Assembly: GCA_023404095.1 (NCBI GenBank)
Contig: JAEYDD010000032.1
Location: 62,001-126,000 of the forward strand
Length of the DNA: 64,000 nt
Origin: Pseudomonadota bacterium
GTDB lineage: Bacteria; Pseudomonadota; Alphaproteobacteria; Rhizobiales; Rhizobiaceae
Reading direction: 5' to 3'
Shown: piece after piece, positions 52,082 to 60,891 of the stretch
How positions within the stretch are numbered: position 1 is the stretch's first letter
How the letters are laid out: each line of letters begins with the position of its first letter
The notes under the pieces: generated by a model
Databases searched by the model: none
What the model saw: the letters and a program-made list of their open reading frames with translations, nothing else
Told to the model about the DNA's origin: nothing
Program-made: the position numbers and the translations under genes

Positions 52082-54961
52082 CTATTCCGCCGCCTCCAGC
52101 TTGCCGGCAATGCGGCGCGAGCGGCGGGCCTGTTCGTCATACTCGACCTGCCAGTCCGACGGACCGTTGGACGGCGTAACCTGGACCGCGGTGACCTTAT
52201 ACTCCGGACAGTTGGTCGCCCAGTCGGAAAAGTCCGTCGTGATCACGTTTGCCTGCGTATCCGGGTGGTGGAAGGTGGTGTAGACCAAGCCCGGCGACAC
52301 GCGATCAGTAATCAGCGCATGCAGCGTCGTCTCGCCCGAACGGCTGGCGAGACGCACCCAGTCGCCATCGCGGATGCCGCGGTTCTCTGCATCGTGCGGA
52401 TGGATCTCAAGCCGATCCTCCTCATGCCAGACGACGTTGTCGGTGCGCCGCGTCTGCGCGCCGACATTGTACTGGCTGAGGATGCGGCCCGTGGTCAGAA
52501 GCAGCGGGAAGCGCGGCCCGGTCTTCTCGTCGGTGGCGACATATTCGGTGCGGATGAACTTGCCCTTGCCGCGCACGAAGCCGTCGACATGCATGATCGG
52601 CGATCCCTGCGGGTGCTTCTCGTTGCAGGGCCACTGCACCGAGCCCATCTTGTCCAGATAGTCGTAGGAGACGAGTGCGAAGCTCGGCGTGGTCGCGGCG
52701 ATCTCGTCCATAATCTCGGACGGGTGGCGGTAATTCCAGGCAAGCCCCATCGCCTGTGCCAGCTTCTGCGTCACTTCCCAGTCGGCCAGGCCGTTGCGCG
52801 GCGTCATCACCCGGCGGACACGGTTGATCCGGCGCTCGGCGTTGGTAAACGTCCCGTCCTTCTCCAGGAAAGTGGAGCCCGGCAGGAACACGTGGGCGTA
52901 ATTCGCCGTCTCGTTCAGGAAAAGGTCCTGGACGACCACGCATTCCATCGCGGCAAGGCCCGCCGACACGTGCTTGGTATCCGGGTCGGACTGCAGGATG
53001 TCCTCGCCCTGGATGTAGATGCCCTTGAACGAGCCGTCGACGGCGGCATCTAGCATGTTGGGAATACGCAGCCCCGGCTCGTTGGAGAGCGACACGCCCC
53101 AGAGCTTCTCGAAGGTCTCGCGCGTCGCGTCGTCGGAGATGTGACGATATCCTGGGAGCTCGTGCGGGAAAGAGCCCATGTCGCAGGAGCCCTGTACGTT
53201 GTTCTGGCCGCGCAGCGGGTTCACGCCGACGCCCGGTCGGCCGATATTGCCGGTCGCCATGGCGAGGTTGGCGATCGCCATCACGGTCGTCGACCCCTGG
53301 CTGTGCTCGGTGACGCCGAGGCCGTAGTAGATCGAACCGTTGCCGCCCGTGGCGAACAGCCGTGCCGCACCACGAATGAGCTCGGCAGAAACGCCGGTCA
53401 GTCCTTCGACGGCCTCCGGGCTGTGCCGATCCTCCGATACGAACGCTGCCCAGTCCTCGAATTCCGACCAGTCGCAACGCTCCCGGATGAACTTTTCGTC
53501 AAATAGTCCCTCGGCAACGATCACATGCGCCAGCGCCGTCACGACGGCGACGTTCGTGCCGGGTCGTAGCGGCAGATGGTAGCTCGCCTCGACATGCGGT
53601 CCCTTGACCAGATCGATCCGGCGCGGATCGATGACGATCAGCTTGGCGCCTTGCCGCAGCCGCTTCTTCAGCCGCGAGGCAAACACCGGATGGCCATCGG
53701 TCGGGTTGGCGCCGATGACGATGACGACGTCGGTCTCCTCGACGGAATCGAAGTTCTGCGTGCCGGCCGAGGTGCCGAAGGTCTGGCCGAGGCCGTAGCC
53801 AGTCGGCGAATGGCAGACGCGCGCGCAGGTATCGACGTTGTTATTGCCGAAGCCGGCGCGCACCAGCTTCTGGACGAGGTAGGTCTCCTCGTTGGTGCAA
53901 CGCGACGAGGTGATGCCGCCGACCGAATCGCGGCCATACTGGTACTGGATGCGGCGGAACTCGCTTGCCACATGGGCGAACGCCTCGTCCCACGTCACCT
54001 CGCGCCACGGATCGGAGATCTTCTCGCGGATCATCGGGTTGAGGATGCGATCCCTGTGTGTGGAGTAGCCATAGGCAAAACGGCCCTTGACGCAGGAATG
54101 GCCGCGATTGGCCTGACCATCCTTCCACGGCACCATGCGCACCAGTTCCTCGCCGCGCATCTCCGCCTTGAACGAGCAGCCGACGCCACAATAGGCGCAG
54201 GTGGTGACCGCCGAATGCTCCGGCTGGCCGATCTCGATCACCGACTTCTCCGTCAGCGTCGCCGTCGGGCAGGCCTGCACGCAGGCACCGCAGGAGACGC
54301 ATTCGGAGGAAACGAAATCCTCGTGCATGCCTGCGGAGACGCGGCTGTCGAAGCCGCGGCCCTCGATCGTCAGCGCAAACGTGCCCTGCACCTCTTCGCA
54401 GGCGCGCACGCAGCGCGAACAGACAATGCACTTGGAGCTATCGAAGGTGAAATAGGGATTGGACTCGTCCTTCGGCTGCCACTTGATGTTGATCGCCCCG
54501 TCGTTTCGGGCGCGGACATGGTTCTCGCCCTCATAGCCGTAGCGTACGTCGCGCAAGCCCACAGCGCCCGCCATGTCCTGCAGCTCGCAGTCGCCATTGG
54601 CTGCACAGGTAAGACAGTCGAGCGGATGGTCGGAGATGTAGAGCTCCATCACGCCGCGGCGCACATCCTTCAGGCGCGGCGTCTGCGTCGATACGACGAG
54701 ACCCGGCGCGACGGGCGTCGTGCACGAGGCGGGCATTCCGGCGCGCCCCTGGATCTCGACGAGACAGAGCCGGCAGGAGCCGAAGGCGTCCATCATGTCG
54801 GTCGCGCAGAGCTTCGGAATCTCGATCCCTGCGTCCATCGAGGCCCGCATGATCGAAGTCCCCTCGGGCACCGTGACCTCACGACCGTCGATCGTCAGCG
54901 TCACCATCTTTTCCGACCTGGAGGCGGGCGTGCCGTAGTCGATTTCATGAACAAGAGACAT
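52082..54961 (-). CDS. fdsA: NAD-dependent formate dehydrogenase alpha subunit
   Basis: This 959-residue catalytic subunit binds bis-MGD molybdenum and several iron-sulfur clusters. The N-terminus has a [2Fe-2S] domain with CRLCLVE, a His/Cys NuoG-type site (HPLDCLTCAANGDCELQ), two [4Fe-4S] sites (CIVCSRCVRACEE, CVSCGACVQACPTATL) and the Fe4S4_Mob3A site CAYCGVGCSF. The molybdenum ligand Cys lies near residue 380 in DTCARVCHSPTGYG, followed by the catalytic His/Arg region. The C-terminal molydopterin-dinucleotide domain is intact. An unusual 201-base gap with a mosaic repeat separates it from fdsB. Confidence 0.95.
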   Translation of the reverse strand: MSLVHEIDYGTPASRSEKMVTLTIDGREVTVPEGTSIMRASMDAGIEIPKLCATDMMDAFGSCRLCLVEIQGRAGMPASCTTPVAPGLVVSTQTPRLKDVRRGVMELYISDHPLDCLTCAANGDCELQDMAGAVGLRDVRYGYEGENHVRARNDGAINIKWQPKDESNPYFTFDSSKCIVCSRCVRACEEVQGTFALTIEGRGFDSRVSAGMHEDFVSSECVSCGACVQACPTATLTEKSVIEIGQPEHSAVTTCAYCGVGCSFKAEMRGEELVRMVPWKDGQANRGHSCVKGRFAYGYSTHRDRILNPMIREKISDPWREVTWDEAFAHVASEFRRIQYQYGRDSVGGITSSRCTNEETYLVQKLVRAGFGNNNVDTCARVCHSPTGYGLGQTFGTSAGTQNFDSVEETDVVIVIGANPTDGHPVFASRLKKRLRQGAKLIVIDPRRIDLVKGPHVEASYHLPLRPGTNVAVVTALAHVIVAEGLFDEKFIRERCDWSEFEDWAAFVSEDRHSPEAVEGLTGVSAELIRGAARLFATGGNGSIYYGLGVTEHSQGSTTVMAIANLAMATGNIGRPGVGVNPLRGQNNVQGSCDMGSFPHELPGYRHISDDATRETFEKLWGVSLSNEPGLRIPNMLDAAVDGSFKGIYIQGEDILQSDPDTKHVSAGLAAMECVVVQDLFLNETANYAHVFLPGSTFLEKDGTFTNAERRINRVRRVMTPRNGLADWEVTQKLAQAMGLAWNYRHPSEIMDEIAATTPSFALVSYDYLDKMGSVQWPCNEKHPQGSPIMHVDGFVRGKGKFIRTEYVATDEKTGPRFPLLLTTGRILSQYNVGAQTRRTDNVVWHEEDRLEIHPHDAENRGIRDGDWVRLASRSGETTLHALITDRVSPGLVYTTFHHPDTQANVITTDFSDWATNCPEYKVTAVQVTPSNGPSDWQVEYDEQARRSRRIAGKLEAAE

Positions 54962-54989
54962 GGACCGCTCCTCCGATACAATTCCTAAT

Positions 54990-55140
54990 CAGGGGCATGC
55001 GCCCCTCATCCGCCTGCCCGCGCCTTCTCCCCCCATCAACGTGGAGAAGGACGAACGCTGCAGCCCCGTCAGTCTTTTCAAAGCATTCGCCAGGCACGTC
55101 CCCTCGCCCAGCTTGCGGGGAGTGGGTCAGGGTGAGAGGC
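54990..55140. repeat. RIME-like rhizobial intergenic mosaic repeat
   Basis: Three clustered palindromic modules are visible: GGGGC-ATGC-GCCCC (54992-55005), CCTTCTCC/GGAGAAGG (55023-55030 and 55043-55050) in the sequence style CTCATCCGCCTGCCCG, and a CCCCTCGCCC/GGGGAGTGGG module followed by TCAGGGTGAGAGGC (about 55099-55140). This is the recognisable pattern of Rhizobium intergenic mosaic elements. It lies between fdsB and fdsA inside the operon, where its hairpins could influence mRNA decay or relative subunit expression. Confidence 0.78.
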
Positions 55141-55162
55141 AATTTCCTGAAGGACGGTCGCA

Positions 55163-56719
55163 TCATTCCGCAGCCTCCACCCTCGGCGCCGGCGAGAAAT
55201 CCTCCGGGAAATGTGCCATGGCGCTCAGCACCGGATAGGGCGTGAACCCGCCGAGCGCGCAGAGCGAGCCGAACTTCATCGTGTTGCAGAGATCGCCGAG
55301 CAGTTCGCGGTTCTTCTCCGGCTCGATGCCCTGTGCGATCCGGTCGGCCACTTCCACCCCGCGGGTGGAGCCGATGCGACAGGGCGTGCATTTCCCGCAA
55401 CTCTCGATCGCGCAGAATTCCATCGCAAACCGGGCCTGGTGCAGCATGTCGACCGTGTCGTCGAAGACGACGATGCCGGCATGGCCGATCAGCCCGTCCT
55501 TGGCCGCGAAAGACTCGTAGTCGAACGGCGTGTCGAACAGGGCGCGCGGGAAATAGGCGCCGAGCGGCCCGCCGACCTGCACCGCCTTCACCGGCCGCCC
55601 GGTCGCCGTGCCGCCGCCGATATGATCGACGATCTCGCCGAGCGACAGGCCAAAGGCTGTCTCGTACAGGCCGCCATGTTTGACGTTGCCGGCGATCTGG
55701 ATCGGGATCGTTCCGCGCGAGCGCCCCATGCCAAAATCCCGATAGAACGCCGCCCCCCGGTCGAGGATGATCGGCACGGAGGCAAGCGAGATGACGTTGT
55801 TGATCACGGTCGGACAGTCGAACAGACCCTTGTGGGCCGGCAGCGGCGGCTTGGCGCGAACGATGCCGCGCTTGCCCTCGAGGCTGTTCAGCAGCGCCGT
55901 TTCCTCGCCGCAGACATAGGCACCAGCACCCACGCGCACTTCCATGTCGAAGGCGCGTCCCGAGCCGAGCACCGAAGGGCCGAGAATGCCCGCGCGCCGC
56001 GCAATCTCGATCGCCTCGCCCATTGCCGCGATAGCGAGCGGATATTCGGAGCGGGTGTAGATGAAGCCTTTGGTGGCGCCGGTCGCGAGACCTGCGATCG
56101 CCATGCCCTCGATCAGCACGAAGGGATCGCCCTCCATGATCATCCGGTCGGCGAAGGTGCCCGAATCGCCCTCGTCGGCATTGCAGACGATATATTTTCG
56201 CTCTCCCGCTGCCTCCAGCACCGTCTTCCACTTGATGCCGGTCGGGAAGCCCGCGCCGCCGCGACCGCGCAGGCCGCTGTCGGTCACTTCCGTGACGATC
56301 ACCTCCGGCGCCATGGCAATCGCCTTTTCCAGACCGGCAAGGCCGCGGTAGCGGCGATAGTCGTCGAGCGAAAGCGGATCGATGATGCCGCAGCGGGCAA
56401 AGGTCAGCCGGGTCTGCTGCTTGAGGAAAGGAATGCCCTTCGTGGCGCCGTGACAGAGCGGATGATCGGCACCGGACAGCAATCCGGCATCGAGCAGTGA
56501 AGCCACGTCACCAGCCTTCACCGGGCCGTAGGCGATGCGCTCCTCACCGACGACGACCTCGACGAGCGGCTCGAGCCAATGCATGCCACGCGAGCCATTG
56601 CGCACGATGGAGACGTCGAGACCGCGTGCGGAAACCTCGGTCTCGATCGCAGCCACGACCCGGTCGGCGCCGAGCGCCACCGCTGCCGCGTCCCTGGGAA
56701 CGTAGATCGTGACGGTCAT
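55163..56719 (-). CDS. fdsB: NAD-dependent formate dehydrogenase beta subunit (NuoF-like)
   Basis: This 518-residue diaphorase subunit binds FMN, NAD and a [4Fe-4S] cluster. An N-terminal thioredoxin-like domain is followed by the NuoF fold: GLRGRGGAGFPTGIKW (FMN/NAD), VCNADEGDSGTFADRMIMEGDPF, GAGAYVCGEETALLNSLEGKRG, and the [4Fe-4S] site AIESCGKCTPCRIGSTRG. Its start overlaps the fdsG stop by ATGA. It transfers formate electrons to NAD+. Confidence 0.95.
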   Translation of the reverse strand: MTVTIYVPRDAAAVALGADRVVAAIETEVSARGLDVSIVRNGSRGMHWLEPLVEVVVGEERIAYGPVKAGDVASLLDAGLLSGADHPLCHGATKGIPFLKQQTRLTFARCGIIDPLSLDDYRRYRGLAGLEKAIAMAPEVIVTEVTDSGLRGRGGAGFPTGIKWKTVLEAAGERKYIVCNADEGDSGTFADRMIMEGDPFVLIEGMAIAGLATGATKGFIYTRSEYPLAIAAMGEAIEIARRAGILGPSVLGSGRAFDMEVRVGAGAYVCGEETALLNSLEGKRGIVRAKPPLPAHKGLFDCPTVINNVISLASVPIILDRGAAFYRDFGMGRSRGTIPIQIAGNVKHGGLYETAFGLSLGEIVDHIGGGTATGRPVKAVQVGGPLGAYFPRALFDTPFDYESFAAKDGLIGHAGIVVFDDTVDMLHQARFAMEFCAIESCGKCTPCRIGSTRGVEVADRIAQGIEPEKNRELLGDLCNTMKFGSLCALGGFTPYPVLSAMAHFPEDFSPAPRVEAAE

Positions 56720-57192
56720 CGGCGCGCCTCCTGCACGAGTTCGGCAGCCGAGGCGGCGTCCAGCTTTCCATGCACCGCGCCGTCGAGCATGGCCGACGGC
56801 GCGCAGGAACAGAGCCCCAGACAGTAGACCGGTTCCAGCGTGACGGCACCGTCGAGCGTCGTCTGGTGGAAGTCGATGCCAAGCAGCGCCTTGACCCGAT
56901 CGGCGATCGCATCAGCACCCATCGACTGACAGGCCTCGGCACGACAGAGCTTCAGCACATGCCTTCCGGCCGGATGGTCGCGGAAATCATGGTAAAAGGT
57001 GACGACGCCATGCACCTCCGCGCGCGAAAGGTTCAGTTCCTTGGCGATGACCGGGAGGCTTTCCTGCGGGACGTAGCCGAATTCGGCCTGGACCTCGTGC
57101 AGGATGGGCAGCAAGGGTCCTTCCAGATCCTTCATCGCGTCGATGATGGCCAGGGTCCGCGTTCCGATGTCACCGGAAACGTGCAGGTTCAT
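56716..57192 (-). CDS. fdsG: NAD-dependent formate dehydrogenase gamma subunit (NuoE-like)
   Basis: This 158-residue [2Fe-2S] thioredoxin-fold protein has the cluster ligands CRAEAC and CLGLC (VYCLGLCSCAPSAM), preceded by ILHEVQAEFGYVPQESLPVIAKELNLSRAEVHGVVTFYHDF. The start is ATG 57192 with GGAGGATTACGA upstream; the frame extending to 57222 is not needed. It is first gene of the structural fds operon, 112 bases downstream of the LysR gene on the same strand. Confidence 0.95.
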   Translation of the reverse strand: MNLHVSGDIGTRTLAIIDAMKDLEGPLLPILHEVQAEFGYVPQESLPVIAKELNLSRAEVHGVVTFYHDFRDHPAGRHVLKLCRAEACQSMGADAIADRVKALLGIDFHQTTLDGAVTLEPVYCLGLCSCAPSAMLDGAVHGKLDAASAAELVQEARR

Positions 57193-57304
57193 TCGTAATC
57201 CTCCCGAACGGCACCGAAGCAACCCGCCCCCAGAGCGGGATCGTCCTCAATGCCTTGAAACGGTTCGGCAAAGGCAAACCCTCCCGTTTGCCGTTACCAC
57301 GCCG

Positions 57305-58264
57305 TCAAAGCTTCTCAGGGAAGCCGGAAGCGGTCAATAAAGTCATGCCGTCAATTGATAGTTTTTTTCTATCAAGCTGCCCCTGTTCCGCGAGGATGCG
57401 CGCCTCATGCAACAGCGCCGACACCAGCGGCGTGAACGGTTCGCGATGGGTCGCCACCAGGCCGACGATATGATGCGGCGAGGGATCGACAATTGAAACT
57501 ATACTAATTTCGTCATGAAATCCAAAGGAAAGCGCGACATTTTCCGGCATGATGCTACACCAGCGCCCCGTCCGGACATGCGAGAACAGCACGATCATCG
57601 AGTTCGATTCCAGTGTGGGCTTCACCACGACGCCGGCTTCGGCGAAGTGACTGTTGATGATCCGGCGGTTCTGCATGTCGGAAGTCAATAGACAAAGGCT
57701 AAGATCGGCGACCTCGCGCCACGTCACGCTTTCGCGATCGGCCAACGGGCCGTGCCTTGCGGTTATCAGATGGTAGCGCTCCACATGCAGCGGCACGCTG
57801 GTCACCCGGCCGAGCGGCTCGTTCTCAAGATAGGTCAGCCCCGCGTCGATTTCGAGATTTTCCAACAGGCTCAGGATCTTGAGCGATGTCGTGGAGAGCA
57901 CCGAGAAAGTCACGTCCGGATGCTTTTCCTGAAAGGGCGCCGTAATGCGCGGCACCATCGCAAGCGTCGTCGGGATGGCGGCAAGCCGGATGTGGCCGGA
58001 AAGTCCCTTCCGCGCCGCCCGCATCTCCTCGCGCATTGTGCGCGCATCGCCGACGATGCGCCGCGCCCATTCGAGAACGCGCTGACCTTCCGGCGTCAGC
58101 CCCTGAAAGCGCGAGCCGCGGTTGACGAGCACGACGCCGAGCTGGTCTTCCAGCTGGCGGATGGCCGCAGACAGCGTCGGCTGCGAGATGCCGAGCTCCT
58201 CCGCCGCCCGGGCGAAGTGCCGCTCCCGTGCCAGCGCGATAAAATATTCCAGCTTGTCTATCAT
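57305..58264 (-). CDS. LysR-family regulator of the fds operon
   Basis: This 319-residue protein has an N-terminal HTH (LEYFIALARERHFARAAEELGISQPTLSAAIRQLEDQLGVVLVNR) and a periplasmic-binding-type effector domain (residues about 90-300). Its position immediately upstream of fdsG makes control of formate dehydrogenase the obvious inference, analogous to FdsR elsewhere. It diverges from the AcuI-like gene over 110 bases and could regulate that too. The start was set at ATG 58264 (MIDKLEYF). Confidence 0.88.
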   Translation of the reverse strand: MIDKLEYFIALARERHFARAAEELGISQPTLSAAIRQLEDQLGVVLVNRGSRFQGLTPEGQRVLEWARRIVGDARTMREEMRAARKGLSGHIRLAAIPTTLAMVPRITAPFQEKHPDVTFSVLSTTSLKILSLLENLEIDAGLTYLENEPLGRVTSVPLHVERYHLITARHGPLADRESVTWREVADLSLCLLTSDMQNRRIINSHFAEAGVVVKPTLESNSMIVLFSHVRTGRWCSIMPENVALSFGFHDEISIVSIVDPSPHHIVGLVATHREPFTPLVSALLHEARILAEQGQLDRKKLSIDGMTLLTASGFPEKL

Positions 58265-58374
58265 CCGCAGCCCACCCCAGCTTTCCGCCATTCATACAAA
58301 AGAACGGTGGCGCGACAAACCTTTGCCGCCCTAAGGTGAAGGCCGAAAGTTGTCGACAGGTTGAGGAGCGAAGA

Positions 58375-59370
58375 ATGACATTCAGGGCACTTGTGGTGGA
58401 AAAGGGCGCGGATGGCGCCATATCGGCCTCGATTCAGGACCTGCCGGACGAACGGCTGCCGGACGGCGACGTGACCGTCGCAGTCGAACATTCGACGCTG
58501 AACTACAAGGACGGCCTGTGCATTGCGGGCATGGGCGGGCTGGTCCGCACATATCCGCATGTTCCCGGCATCGACTTCGCAGGCACCGTGGAGGCGTCGG
58601 CGGATCCGCGCTACCGCCCCGGCGACAAGGTGATCCTGACCGGCTGGCGGGTCGGCGAAATGTGGTGGGGCGGGTATGCGACGCGCGCGAAAGTCAGGGG
58701 CGACTGGCTTGTGCCCCTGCCCGAAGCGCTGACGACCCGACAGGCTATGGCCGTCGGCACCGCTGGCCTTACCGCCATGCTGGCCGTGATGGCGCTGGAA
58801 AAGGCCGGCCTGTCACCGCCGAAGGGCGAGGTTCTGGTCACCGGAGCTGCCGGCGGCGTCGGTTCCGTCGCAGTCGCCATCCTCGGTCGCCTCGGCTACC
58901 GCGTGGCGGCGGTCACCGGCCGACCCGAAACCGCCGATTACCTCCTTGGCCTTGGCGCCGAGACCGTCATCGACCGCGCCGAACTCGCCGAACCGTCGGC
59001 AAAGCCGCTGGAATCCGAACGCTGGGCGGCAGCCATCGACGCCGTCGGCGGCGACATGCTGATGCGGGTTCTCAAGCAGGTAAAATATGGCGGCGCGGTC
59101 GCGGCGATCGGTCTGGCCGCCAGCGCTGCAATCCCCTCCTTCACCGTCATCCCGTTCATCCTGCGCGGTGTCAGCCTGCTCGGCATCGATTCGGTGATGC
59201 GGCCCCGCGACGAACGCCTCGATGCATGGTGGCGGATCGGCACCGATCTGCCGCTCGACAAGCTGGACGACATGATCACTGAATACGGGCTTTCCGATCT
59301 GCCAGCACTGGCACCGGCCATCCTCGACGGAAAAATCCGCGGACGGCCGGTCATCGACGTGCAGCGATAA
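58375..59370 (+). CDS. acuI: MDR-family oxidoreductase, AcuI/YhdH (acrylyl-CoA reductase)-like
   Basis: This 331-residue zinc-independent medium-chain dehydrogenase has the AcuI features: STLNYKDGLCIAGMGG, PHVPGIDFAGTVE, MAVGTAGLTAMLAVMALE, NADPH loop VTGAAGGVGSVAVAILGRLGY and SLLGIDSVMRPRDERLDAW. Family members reduce acrylyl-CoA to propionyl-CoA in 3-hydroxypropionate or DMSP metabolism. The symbol is by similarity only. The start follows GAGGAG at ATG 58375. It is divergent from the fds LysR gene and converges on the ArsR gene. Confidence 0.85.
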   Translation: MTFRALVVEKGADGAISASIQDLPDERLPDGDVTVAVEHSTLNYKDGLCIAGMGGLVRTYPHVPGIDFAGTVEASADPRYRPGDKVILTGWRVGEMWWGGYATRAKVRGDWLVPLPEALTTRQAMAVGTAGLTAMLAVMALEKAGLSPPKGEVLVTGAAGGVGSVAVAILGRLGYRVAAVTGRPETADYLLGLGAETVIDRAELAEPSAKPLESERWAAAIDAVGGDMLMRVLKQVKYGGAVAAIGLAASAAIPSFTVIPFILRGVSLLGIDSVMRPRDERLDAWWRIGTDLPLDKLDDMITEYGLSDLPALAPAILDGKIRGRPVIDVQR

Positions 59371-59402
59371 CGGGGAAGAGAACGCCCACGCCCCCCGTCG
59401 CG

Positions 59403-59759
59403 TCAGACGCCCTGTTCGCGCAGCATGATCGGCCGGCAATAGATATCGTAGAGCGTGCCCATGATCGCGGTGACGTTTTCGTCGGCCAGACGATAGTAGA
59501 CCTGCCTGCCGTCGCGGCGCGTAACGACGAGCTGATCCTGACGCAGGCGTGCGAGTTGCTGGGAGACGACGGCCTGCGGCAGATCGAGGATCGCCTCGAT
59601 CTCGCCCACCGTCTTCTCGCTCTCCGTCAGGAGGCACAGGATCAACAGCCTCGTCTCGTGCGACAGCGCCTTGAGGAGACGGCTGACCCTCTTGGCCTGA
59701 TTGGCGAAGATGTCAAAACTTCCCCCGGCCTGCATGACCGGCCCCGCAGGTTGCCTCAT
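59403..59759 (-). CDS. ArsR-family regulator with SqrR/BigR-type cysteine pair
   Basis: This 118-residue winged-HTH repressor is numbered from ATG 59759, which has GGGAG five bases upstream (GTG 59765 is the alternative). Conserved core: LLKALSHETRLLILCLLTESEKTVGEIEAILDLPQAVVSQQLARLRQDQLVVTRRDGRQVYYRL. Two cysteines fall at residues 42 and 108, matching the persulfide-sensing dithiol of BigR/SqrR; the ArsR metal motif ELCVCDL is absent. It probably senses reactive sulfur. Its regulon is not obvious here; no sulfide dioxygenase or quinone reductase is adjacent. Confidence 0.85.
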   Translation of the reverse strand: MRQPAGPVMQAGGSFDIFANQAKRVSRLLKALSHETRLLILCLLTESEKTVGEIEAILDLPQAVVSQQLARLRQDQLVVTRRDGRQVYYRLADENVTAIMGTLYDIYCRPIMLREQGV

Positions 59760-59891
59760 ATTCACTCCCGATTCGTGAACGCATTACTCAGCACGGGCTC
59801 AACTGTGAGACGGATCTGGGGCAGCCAAAGGACGGGACAAGCAGAAAGTGGCAGCCGCGCGCAGGATTTTTGCGAGCGTTGCCAATTGGCA

Positions 59892-60662
59892 TCAGCAGAT
59901 CAACTGCCCGCCGTTCACCTCAAGGATCTGCCCGGTAACATAACCCGAAAGCGCATTGGAGGCGAGAAAGAGGTAGGCGGGCGCGCAATCCTGCGCGGTA
60001 CCCAGCCGCTGCAGCGGGATCGACTTGCGCGTCGCCTCCAGCTTCTCCGGCGTCGAATAACGCTCATGAAAATCGGTCGTGATCGTACCCGGAGAGACGC
60101 AGTTGACGCGGATGCCGTCCGGGGCGAGTTCGCGCGCCAGCGCCTTCGAATAGGTGGAGACGAAGGCCTTCGTCGCCGAATAGATGGCCGATCCCGGGCT
60201 GCCACCGGTTAGCGCGGAAATGGAAACCGTATTGACGATCGCCGCCGACGGAGCGCGCCTGAGCGAGGGAAGCATGCCGCGCGTCATCTCCACGACCGAC
60301 GTCTGGTTGAGCCGCACGATCGTGTGATACTGCTCGTCCGTCAGCGCATCGGCCGGGAAGCGGCCGACCATCGTCCCGGCATTGTTGACCAGCACATCCA
60401 CCTGCTCGAACAGGTTTTCGGCATAGCGGACGACGTCCGAAACGCCATGTCCGGCCAGGAAATCCGCATACACGACATGCGCGCGCGCCTCGACGACGGC
60501 CTGGGTGAGAAAGTCAGGCAGCTCCGCAAGCGGCTTGCGGCCGCCATGCAGCAGGACATGCGCACCGCAATCCAGGAACTGCCGGGCGATTTCGAGGCCG
60601 ATGCCTCGTCCCGCACCGGTTACGACGACATTGGCGCCTTTGAACAAGGCCGGATGAAACAT
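59892..60662 (-). CDS. Short-chain dehydrogenase/reductase
   Basis: This 256-residue classical SDR has the cofactor loop TGAGRGIGLEIA, NNAG in VDVLVNNAGTMVG, the catalytic Ser in VNTVSISALTGG, YSATK with Tyr and Lys, and VNCVSPGTITTDF downstream. It probably oxidises or reduces a sugar alcohol or hydroxy compound; the substrate is unknown. It is divergent from glpR with a 229-base intergenic region, and 132 bases upstream of the ArsR gene on the same strand. GGGAGAGCC precedes the ATG. Confidence 0.86.
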   Translation of the reverse strand: MFHPALFKGANVVVTGAGRGIGLEIARQFLDCGAHVLLHGGRKPLAELPDFLTQAVVEARAHVVYADFLAGHGVSDVVRYAENLFEQVDVLVNNAGTMVGRFPADALTDEQYHTIVRLNQTSVVEMTRGMLPSLRRAPSAAIVNTVSISALTGGSPGSAIYSATKAFVSTYSKALARELAPDGIRVNCVSPGTITTDFHERYSTPEKLEATRKSIPLQRLGTAQDCAPAYLFLASNALSGYVTGQILEVNGGQLIC

Positions 60663-60840
60663 GGCTCTCTCCCAATCGATCCCGGCGCCACGACGCCTGT
60701 GCCGCGCGGCCGATCCGATCGGAAACCGAAGGACGCACGCGGACCATATTCACAGAGAGGAGGCGGCCTGTGCAAGTCCGGCCCGCAATTTCGCAGGTCG
60801 ACGCGCCTTCAAGATCTGCCTCTCCGCCGTGGAATTGCGG

Positions 60841-60879
60841 TGCTTTCGTTTTTGCATATGATGAACCAAAACGAAAGCA
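60841..60879. promoter_or_regulatory. GlpR operator: 12-bp perfect inverted repeat
   Basis: TGCTTTCGTTTT (60841-60852) and AAAACGAAAGCA (60868-60879) are perfect inverted copies separated by 15 bases, ending 12 bases before the glpR ATG and just ahead of its GGGAGG site. The half-site TTTCGTTTT recurs before glpD. This fits autoregulation by the DeoR-family repressor GlpR. Confidence 0.75.
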
Positions 60880-60891
60880 TGGGAGGATTCG

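Noticed and set aside
59761..59779. TTCAC-N9-GTGAA dyad before the ArsR gene as its operator
   Set aside because: It is a short imperfect dyad overlapping the alternative GTG start, with no second copy; too weak to list as a site.
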